64,000 nucleotides of DNA, from positions 4,464,001-4,528,000 of the forward strand of contig WWBZ02000016.1 of assembly GCA_011503125.2 (NCBI GenBank). The letters are read 5' to 3'. Source of the stretch: Botryosphaeria dothidea. Its lineage: Eukaryota; Ascomycota; Dothideomycetes; Botryosphaeriales; Botryosphaeriaceae. Below are positions 56,778 through 64,000 of this stretch, one piece after another. Numbering within the stretch: the stretch's first letter is position 1; every line of letters starts with the position of its first letter. The notes under the pieces are model-generated. The model was not told the origin of the DNA, did no database searches, and saw nothing but the letters and a program-made list of their open reading frames with translations. The position numbers were made by a program, and so were the translations under genes.

Positions 56778-59743
56778 CTGACTTGACGACGCTGGCCGAG
56801 TTGCCGCCGACGTCAGGGTCGAGACGCCGCCCGTCGGATTTGCTCAAGCGCATCCAAGCGAGGTCTCGAAAGGCGGAGAAGGAAGCTGAGCTTGCGCAAG
56901 AGGACGAGCTATTCCTTACTCAGGGCTCGCGGCGGCAGATCTGCGCGGCTGGCAGCCTGGGGGCCGAGTGGGCTGACGATATTGCGGCCGAGATCAAGCC
57001 CGAAGACACTCTGGTCACCAAGACTCGCTACTCAGCCCTCAAGGGAACCACGCTGCTTCTCACCCTGCGGTCGAAGCTGGTCACCGAGCTCTACGTCTGC
57101 GGCTGCATCAGCAACATCTCCGTCTACGCCACGGCCGTCGAAGCAGCCCGCCATGGCATCGAGATCTACCTGGTCGACGACTGCGTCGGCTACCGCCAGA
57201 TGAACAGACACCGAGAGGCCATACGCCAGATGGTCGAGTACATGGGCGCCCAGACCATCTCCAGCGTGGATTTGGATGCCCAACTCACGGGCAAACCGGA
57301 GAAAGGTGACACCTCTCAGGGTAGCAAGGCTGACACCGACCTTGACCTGAGAGATATGCTGAAGAACCTCAAGATCAACGACAAGAATAGTCCCCGATGC
57401 AAAGATTCCTCCTCTCCACCGAAGCCTGCTAGGCCTGCAAGCGTGTCACCCCAACACGACGCTGTTGTCGCCTCGGCAAGCCCGCTAGAGGCGGCTGACA
57501 GCGATGATGCGTTACTGGACGAGACGACACTGCTCCTGGAGAGGCACTCCATCCGATCCCGCCCACCTGTGGAGCGGCAACTGCCGCCGCGGAGCTCAGA
57601 ACCCGTCAAATCCAAGGTTCGGATGCGACGGAAACCCTCTCAGAAGTCACAATCACCATCCAAAAAACCCAGCGACAATTCGAAGGAAGGCGAGAAGCCT
57701 GGTACAGAACCTCCCAAAAGCAGTCAAGCAAGTGCTGCTTCTGTCTCTAAACCAACCAGTGGTGAAGGCAGTCCGTCTGAGATCCTAAAGACATCTACAT
57801 CAAAGGCTGAGACGTCCAACCCAGCCAGTGACAAGAAAGTCAGCTCGAAGACAGAGACCGTCGGTTCGCAATCACCCAAAAAGACACCCACTCCCCAGCA
57901 AAGCAAGAAGAGTCAGAGTCTAGCCACACTGCCAACTTTAGGTCCCTCTGACAAGATTGGCGAAGGCGATTCCAAGATCGTCCACGACTTCCTCCCGCAA
58001 ACGCTTCGTGCATCTACAGACCCTGAGAAGTCCCTCGAGGAGGTGATCTTCCACAAGCTCTACAACGAGGTACGGTGGCAGACAATGATGCACGCTCAAG
58101 GGGAGGTGCCTCGTCTCGTGTCAGTGCAGGGTGAGTTCGCTTCGGACGGGTCTATGCCTGTTTACAGGCATCCGTCAGACCAGTCGCTTCCGCTCCTGCA
58201 TTTCTCTCCTGCAGTGCTACGTGTACGAAAACAGGTTGAGCAACTCGTAAAGCATCCTGTCAATCATGTCCTCATCCAGCTATATCGTGGCGGGCAGGAC
58301 TACATCTCGGAACACTCAGACAAAACACTGGACATCGTGCGAGGCTCAAGCATCGTCAATGTAAGCTTTGGCGCCCAACGTACTATGCGCCTTCGCACAA
58401 AACGATCAGCAAAGCCTGACCAGGCTGACTATGAGGCTTCATCGGTCAGACAAACACAGCGTGTATCCATGCCGCACAACTCTGTCTTCGTTCTGGGCCC
58501 GCAGACGAACATGCGTTGGCTACACGGCATCAACGCGGATAAGCGCCCCTCGGAGGAGAAATCTAACCAAGAGAAAGACTTTTCCGGCATGCGCATAAGC
58601 CTCACGTTCCGCCACGTCGGTACCTACCTGTCAAGTGACTCCAATAAAATATGGGGCCAGGGCGCTACATCCAAGGCGAAGGAGGCAGCCAATTGCGTCA
58701 TCAACGGCGACGAAGAGGAGACAGACCAGCTCATCCAGGCTTTCGGCAAGGAGAATCAGAGCACCGAATTTGGCTGGGAGCAGACGTACGGCAAGGGTTC
58801 CGACGTCCTCCATTTCCGGCACCCTCCTCGTCCCGAGACACCGATCCTGTACACGTCGCACAGCAACATCGAGAGGCAGGCCGTGCTGCTCTACCTCGAT
58901 CACCTGGGCCTCGAGTTCGCGCTCGTCGAGCCGCCGCCTTCTCCTCAGCCGCCGCCAGCGTCGTCATCGCAGCGGCACTACAGCACGCCTCCTCGCACCA
59001 TCTGCCTCCGCGACACCGACGCCTTGCACACCGAGGTCTGCGGCGCCTCCCTCATCCTGTCTTACCTCGAGAGCCACTACTACTCGCCGCTGCAAGCCGC
59101 AGTCGAACCGAAGGATGCGCGTGAAGGCGGGGCAGTCGGTGACCGCGCCGCCGTGGCGGCGGCGCAGACGTACCTCTCGCACGCGTCGCACTTCTACCGG
59201 CTGTGGGCGCGCTGCGTCGCTTCTTCCTCTTCTACCGTAGCAGTAGAATCGCCGGGGCCCACACCCTCAGCGAAGGAGCCTAGTCTCCCCATCGCGGCGG
59301 ACCTCGCCCAGCAGCTGACGGGCGACCTCGCCGCCCTCGAGGAGCTCCGCGCGACGGATGCGCTGCGCAGGAATCCGGCGTCGCCGTATCTGGTTGGTGG
59401 CGCCTTTTCCATCGCTGACTGCGCCGTCTGGCCGCTTGTGAATGCGCTGAGGCGGAGTGGGTGGAGCGGGTGGAGCGGGGAGAGGTGGCCGGAGTTGGCG
59501 GGGTATTGGGGGGAGTTGGTGGAGGCGAGGGAGGGTGTTAAGAGGTTCGTTGACGATGCGGCTGCCTCTACGAGAACAGATACACATGCCTCTAAAGGAG
59601 GACAGAAGGTAATGACGACAACGGGTAAGGATGATCGTGGGGAAGATAAAGATGAAGAGGAGGGACGTGATGCCAAGACGGCGCAACCGGTGGCGTCGAC
59701 GCCGGCAGCTGAAAAGGAGAAGGGGAAGGGGAAGGCGAAATGA
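56450..59743 (+). CDS. three-domain fusion: isochorismatase-like, AlkB-like 2OG-Fe(II) dioxygenase, GST-like
   Basis: Single exon, 1,097 residues from ATG 56450 (MSSSFFADLLQQKQ); an in-frame ATG 11 codons upstream is possible. Residues about 20-280 are isochorismatase-like: Asp31 (VVGLQNDFC) and Lys191 (VTKTRYSALKG) are kept, but the nucleophile position in GCISNISVYATA is Ser224 instead of Cys. A Ser/Lys/Pro-rich linker follows to about 500. Residues about 505-735 are AlkB-like: LIQLYRGGQDYISEHSDK gives iron ligands His622 and Asp624, WLHGI gives His692, and MRISLTFRHV gives the 2OG-binding Arg715 region. Residues about 795-1045 resemble a glutathione S-transferase: ILYTSHSNIERQAVLLYLDHLGL, LHTEVCGASLILSYLES and PYLVGGAFSIADCAVWPLV. 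The tail is charged. AlkB members remove alkyl groups from nucleic acids or protein. The joint role is unknown; the first domain may be a non-catalytic binding module. Confidence 0.9.
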
Positions 59744-60742
59744 GATTGTTGTTGCTCCGAGTTCCGACGACACGAAGGTTTTCTTGCTGGATTGAGTTGG
59801 AATTTTTGTGACCGGCGCCCTGAGGGACTTTTCTTTCTTTCTTTCTGTTTTCACTGCCCGTTTTCATTAGCGTCGTCGTTGCTCAAATTGGTCTGGGGCG
59901 CGTCGTATTTTATCACACCCACCGTGGGTGGTATTGAGCCGGAAGGTAACTATTGCAGATGTTTAACAGCCTTCCAGTCGTTTTAAAAAAATTACAGATA
60001 TTCAAAAAGGTATCACAGCAAATGTGTGGGCGAGGTACAGAACTCCGCTGTCGTTGATATGGTCGTTCCGTTGTTTCACGAAGCACCTTGCATACGAGAC
60101 TTCACGATTGTGCCATGTCGGGTTGCTGGGTCTTCCACGAAGCGACATCGAAATCACACAATTGCGTAGGCTGTGTCTACTAGTCTCTTCCTCAACTTCG
60201 TTGTTCAGCCCGCGTCGGTTGACACGCACATTCTCGTTTTGTTTCCCCTAAGACAGCTTCCTTTCCCTGTTGATTAGACTCATTGCTGACAGAGTCACCA
60301 GCTTCTAACATTCCTGCACTGGGCGGAGTTACAGGTTAAACTAGAAAGAAGCATGCGAGAAATTGAGAAGTTCAGTCTGATTGGACCATTGACCTCGATG
60401 TTGAATAATGAGTAAGTTTAACGGAGTTGAAAAACATTGAGCCCTGGAATAAGGAAAAATATGCAATCACTAATACTACTTCTGACGCTTCCCCTTCGTT
60501 CGTCCAGTTATTTACTAATGCTGGGGGTATCATCTACGGTTTTTGTCTTATCCTTCTGTGAACGCCGTTTCTTTGCTCCATGGACTTGCTTTCTCTTATG
60601 CAGCTTGCCTGTTTCGGCAGCTCCCTCTTCCGCCAGGGGATTACTGCCGCCCTTCGCATCCGTCCTGCCTGCATTACTCCTCCACGACGTCGAACCCCAT
60701 CCACGGCACGACGAGCCGCCCTCCGACCACCCGTCTCATCCC
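59744..60742. other. intergenic between convergent genes, no gene seen
   Basis: 3' UTRs of the fusion gene and the CxxC protein gene. Not GC-rich in its middle part. Short ORFs only. Confidence 0.45.
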
Positions 60743-61575
60743 TCAGTCCACCTCCGCAAAATCACTCCCCGCCTCCGCATCCTCCTCCCTCCTCCTCCCA
60801 CCCCTCCTCCGCCTCTGCCCGCCCGCGCCTCCCTGCTGTCTCTTCGGCGGCGTCTTGACCGGCTCCTCGCCCGCCCTGCCGCCGAAGCTCCAGCTGCTGA
60901 ACCGATCCCCCCACGTCTTGCCGCCCGGCTGCGACCCCGCAAACTCGACGTCATCGCTGAACAGCATGGGCAGCGTGTCGACGTCGAGGTCGGTGGCGGC
61001 GGCGGCGGCCGACGCGCTGGTGGTGGAGGGGGCCGCTTCGAGGAGGGCGCGGCGCGGGCGCTTGCGGGAGCGCGGGGCGTCGGTTGTGGTCGTGGTGGTC
61101 GGGGTTTCGGAGGCCCAGCGCGCGATGGTGGCGTCGTCGGCGGGCGAGGCCATGGAGTGGAAGGAGGCGTGGTGGTTGCAGCCGTCGCAGGTGAAGGAGG
61201 AGGTTACCTGCGGTGAGGGTGGTTGTTAGTTCTGGCGCGGGTGCGGGACGCAGGTGGAGCTCGGGGGTTGGGGGTCGGAGGTGCGGATTAAGGAAGGGCA
61301 TGGGGGATTCCGGGTCGAACGATGTTGGGGGAGGGGAAGATGAGGCGAGCAGGCGTGAGGCAAGATAGGGAGTCTGAGCATGCGGATGTATGTGGAAGGA
61401 TGTCGTCTCAGGAAAAGGCGGTGATAGGTGCTGTCGGTACCTTGAGAGGATGTAGCATAAAACGTAGGCAGGGACATTTGGGCGAGAGCAGCGACTCTTT
61501 GTGGTTGCAGGGCCCTCGCGGAGGAGTGTAGTTCATCTGCTTCCAGATGTTCTGCTGGGCGGAGCTGGACGGCAT
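60743..61575 (-). CDS. small CxxC protein, probable zinc-binding, unknown function
   Basis: Two exons, 61575-61441 and 61207-60743, encode 199 residues. Exon 1 (MPSSSAQQNIWKQMNYTPPRG) continues with CNHKESLLSPKCPCLRFMLHPLK and exon 2 begins VTSSFTCDGCNHHASFH, so the joined N-terminal region has Cys and His in a C-x(10)-CxC...CxxC-HH arrangement typical of a small zinc site. The pattern looks like a fungal family I have seen but cannot name. The C-terminal half contains a basic cluster (RSRKRPRR), an acidic DLDVDTLPMLFSDDVEF stretch and a terminal Arg/Gly-rich run (QRRRRGGRRREE) that could bind RNA. The 233-nt intron has GTACCG and CCGCAG ends. It is divergent from the U1-C gene. Confidence 0.7.
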
Positions 61576-61875
61576 GTTGGGCTTGTGGTGAGCAGCGCCA
61601 CAGCGCGGAGAGCAAGGGCGCGGCGGTGGGCAGCCTGTACCTGTGCTATCGAGGCTCGCGCGCGGTGGCTGGCGACCAAAGTCGAAAGCAGGAAAGTCAT
61701 GGCCAGCCGCCGAGCTTTATCGATAAGCCGGCTGAGCCCCGGCCTTGGCGCGACTTCTCGCCGCATCTCATCGCGAAGTCCAACGTGCTCTCGCCGCCGC
61801 CGCCTGCGCTCCTCCGAGCTTCCTCTCCCCGCCTCCAAGCAGCCACGCTCCATCTGCCGCCGCCGAGTCGCAATC
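61576..61875. promoter_or_regulatory. divergent promoter region between the CxxC gene and U1-C
   Basis: Exactly 300 bp separate the two start codons. ORFs crossing it in several frames are composition artefacts. The U1-C side is C/T-rich. Confidence 0.5.
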
Positions 61876-62793
61876 ATGCCGAAATATGAGTCCTCCATAT
61901 CCTAGCCTGCTGAAAACTCCTGCTGACCGTATATCCACTCTTTTGTAGGTCCCCGCAAACCCTCCGCCAGACATTCCGCTGACACGCGCCTCTCCGCACC
62001 GACAGGCGATTACTGCGATGTGTACCTTACGCACGACTCCATGAGCGTGCGCAAGGCTCACAACAGCGGCCGTAACCATCTGCGCAACGTCGTCGAGTAC
62101 TACCAGCAGATCGGCCACGAGAAGGCCCAGAGCGTCATCGACTCCATCACCTCGTCCTACGCCGCCGAAGGCCAGGCCAACCCCATGCTGCAGCACGCCA
62201 TGGGCGGCCCCGGCTATCCTCTTCCGCCCTTCGGCTTCCCGGGTGCGTTTCTATCACTCCCGTCGTTCGACAATTGGCGAATAAAGACAGTCTCTGACGC
62301 GACAGGATGAACTACAGGTGGCATGCCTCCGCCGTTCGGCATGCAAGGTCCCCCAGGTGCACGTAAGTCTAGGAAGCGCAAACACCAGCGCAAGAAGCCT
62401 TCTCAAGGGCCACCTGCTTCTAACACCACTACCGACATCACAGCCCCCGCTGGCCGCGGCATGCCCCCCAACATGCCTCCCAATTTCCCGATCCCGCCGC
62501 CTGGCGCCGCCGGTGCTCCTCCGCCAGGTGCTCCCGGCTCGCTGCCCTTCCCGCCGCCGTTCGCACCCAACGCTACCGGCCAGCCTGGTGCGTCCGGCTC
62601 GCCGCCCGCCGGTCTGCCCTTCCCGCCGCCTGGAATGCCGCCGCCCGGCATGCCCCCGAACTTCTCCTTCCCGCCCGGTGGCCTGTTGCCTGCGTCTGGT
62701 GCTAGCCCGGTTCCGCCGCTTGGTGCGTTCCAGCCTCCGCCTGGTGTCGCCGCGCCGCCGGGCACGGGCGCGCCCCCTGGTACTGGTGCTTGA
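61876..62793 (+). CDS. YHC1: U1 snRNP protein C (U1-C)
   Basis: Exon 1 starts at ATG 61876 (MPK). The next exons are 62006-62242, 62318-62362 and 62444-62793. Exon 2 encodes the rest of the C2H2 zinc finger: [24 protein letters not shown], then [22 protein letters not shown], a near-invariant fungal U1-C sequence. The tail is a Pro/Gly/Met-rich region, as usual. The 81-nt intron 62363-62443 (GTAAGT, CTAAC branch, CACAG) keeps frame if retained. Family members begin MPK-aromatic-aromatic-Cys-DYC, so exon 1 must end with T before GC|GATTACTGC. The genome reads ATGCCGAAAT then ATGAGTCC, with no GT at the required place; the donor is non-canonical, or a few bases differ or are missing. U1-C stabilises pairing of U1 snRNA with 5' splice sites. 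Confidence 0.88.
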
Positions 62794-63454
62794 AGTACGG
62801 GCTTGAAGATGACTGATGGGCTGGGTGTTTGATGGCGTTCTCAACAAGGCTCGATGGGTTCTATATCAAAAGCGATAAGTTTGGAAAGGACGTCTGAAGC
62901 TCGTTTTCAGATCGGGTTATCAGTAGGTCTTCTGGGTTCTGCTGGATCGAGTACGGACATCCGCTGACTGTCGCTTTGGCAGACGGTTTGGGTTTCGACA
63001 GGATACGATGAGCTCCTGTGATAAGTACAAGATTCCCTTTTCTATGGCATGGGTTGGTTGCACAGTTCTTCATCTAGGTACTTCCTAGGTGTGCTGCTTC
63101 TAATAAGCATGAAAGCTCTCTATTTGCTCTCAGACATTTCTATCACTCTGCATGTTCACGATAAGTCTCAACACATAGTGATTATTTTCGAAGAAGAGGA
63201 GGGCTTGCATGGCCAAAAGCTCTGTACTGTCTCGCCCTCGCTGTCTCTCTTCTCCCCTTAGCCATCCCTTTGGGGAGCCATGTCTTGGGTCTTTTCATCT
63301 CCGGGAAGACCATCTCAACCTCTCGCGGGCTTCAAGATAACAACCCCTCAAACTGAAGGCCATTTCTGTCAGATACCACGGCGCCCGGAAGTGTAGAAGC
63401 CATCGCTTTGAGTGGCAACAGAAGAAGCTGATGGGTACCTTGCCGGCCTCTGGT
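62794..63454. other. intergenic between convergent genes, no gene seen
   Basis: U1-C 3' UTR and probable 3' UTR of the small gene at the window end; short ORFs only. Confidence 0.4.
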
Positions 63455-63625
63455 TCATCGCCCAGGCAGACCGTTCAAGTTGCCTCGCACGTAGCTCGGC
63501 CTGTAGGACATCTCGGCCCCCTTCTTGTCCTTCCTCGTCCGCTTGTTGTTCTTCTTGTTGTTTCTCTTTTGCAGCTGCTGGTTTTTGTTCACCAGCTGCT
63601 TGGTCTGTGTGGTTGTGTTGCCCAT
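63455..63625 (-). CDS. possible small basic protein (56 residues)
   Basis: From ATG 63625 the frame reads MGNTTTQTKQLVNKNQQLQ and ends LNGLPGR at TGA 63455. It is Asn/Gln/Lys-rich, with a basic middle (KRTRKDKKG) and SYRPSYVRGN near the end. MGN at the start could be an N-myristoylation site. Support is mainly positional: it is the first ATG after a strong TATA box and a typical C/T-then-A/C-rich leader. A competing frame (stop at 63369) is open through the same DNA without this ATG, and a later intron cannot be excluded, so the true product may differ. Confidence 0.4.
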   Translation of the reverse strand: MGNTTTQTKQLVNKNQQLQKRNNKKNNKRTRKDKKGAEMSYRPSYVRGNLNGLPGR

Positions 63626-64000
63626 GAGGGGTGTTGATGGGATGTTGGTTGAGTTTTTGATAGAGTCTCGATGGAGTGTCGAAAAAGTCTTGATGAAGTC
63701 GAGAGAGAGAGTGTTGATGAGGAAGAGGATGACTGCGCGCGGACTGCAAGAAGCACCTCCCCTTTATATACCCAGTCTTTTCTTTGACCAACTCGATCAG
63801 CTGCGGGGAGGCAGGGAAGTTTCATTGTACGAGGGATGCGTGACTCGTCCTGAGGGTAGGGGTGGATACGTGGGACGAGTGAGCGGCCGGTACGTGGACG
63901 GGAGGTGGAAACGGAACGGGCTTTGTGCGTTGTGCTACCCTGGTGGTCTGGGGAGGGGTGAGGCGGGCTGGTTGATGTTCGTATGGATGGCATCTTGGGT
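63626..64000. other. leader and promoter of the small basic ORF, window end
   Basis: Beyond the TATA box, 63790-64000 is a GC-rich sequence with chance ORFs on the minus strand. No further gene can be supported before the window ends. Confidence 0.4.
63763..63770 (-). promoter_or_regulatory. TATA box upstream of the small basic ORF
   Basis: TATATAAA on the minus strand, followed by a leader with CACTCTCTCTCTCG and ATCAACACC-like sequence and the ATG at 63625, 138 bp downstream. This is the classical layout of a strongly inducible fungal gene. Confidence 0.55.

Noticed and set aside
58635..59240. 201-codon plus-strand frame within the fusion gene
   Set aside because: It is a shifted frame over the GST part of the 1,097-residue protein; Ser/Arg-rich and without motifs.
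1..64000. Transposons or viral insertions
   Set aside because: I found no reverse transcriptase, transposase or integrase motif and no long terminal or inverted repeats. Very old fragments could still be missed by eye.

Overview
The window is genomic DNA from a filamentous ascomycete (Pezizomycotina, most like a Dothideomycete). The evidence is GC-rich genes on both strands, short introns of about 50-215 bp (most under 100 bp) with GT...CTRAY...YAG signals, and single-copy eukaryotic genes: MED1, RACK1, TFB5, U1-C, glutamine synthetase, a complex I assembly factor and MGR3. Exon limits below were read by eye from splice signals, frame continuity and remembered protein families. No search was run.

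Region 1 (1-13 kb) looks accessory and partly decayed. It holds the 3' end of a probable Zn2Cys6 regulator, a low-complexity hypothetical gene, an intact PhyH-type Fe(II)/2-oxoglutarate dioxygenase, a 5.7-kb NACHT-ankyrin (fungal NLR) gene broken by several stops and two single-base frameshifts, and a PaxM-like FAD monooxygenase complete except for one in-frame TGA. Regulator, dioxygenase and monooxygenase could be remnants of a secondary-metabolite locus.

Region 2 (13-29 kb) is core genome: a seven-helix rhodopsin-like membrane protein; MED1 divergent from a peroxisomal dienoyl-CoA isomerase ending in SKL; RACK1, whose third intron carries a U24/snR24-like C/D snoRNA; a GFA/CENP-V-type zinc protein; the spliced 72-residue TFIIH subunit TFB5; a single-pass membrane protein with PY motifs; and glutamine synthetase, whose first exon is only the start codon.

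Region 3 (29-46 kb) is gene-poor. It contains a cysteine-containing hypothetical gene with a poly-serine tract, a very large fungal protein of unknown function (37.7-41.9 kb), a small spliced hypothetical gene, and a group of degenerate ~30-bp repeats near 44.9 kb. Much of the rest shows no gene I can support.

Region 4 (46-64 kb) is dense core genome: a calponin-homology protein divergent from complex I assembly factor NDUFAF2; an NmrA-type reductase; the i-AAA protease adaptor MGR3 divergent from an HMCES-type SRAP protein ending in a PIP-box-like motif; a single-exon fusion of isochorismatase-like, AlkB-like and GST-like domains; a CxxC protein divergent from U1-C; and a short basic ORF behind a strong TATA box. 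The most interesting points are the intronic snoRNA, the triple fusion with its Cys-to-Ser change, the decayed NLR, and the odd first splice site of the U1-C gene.
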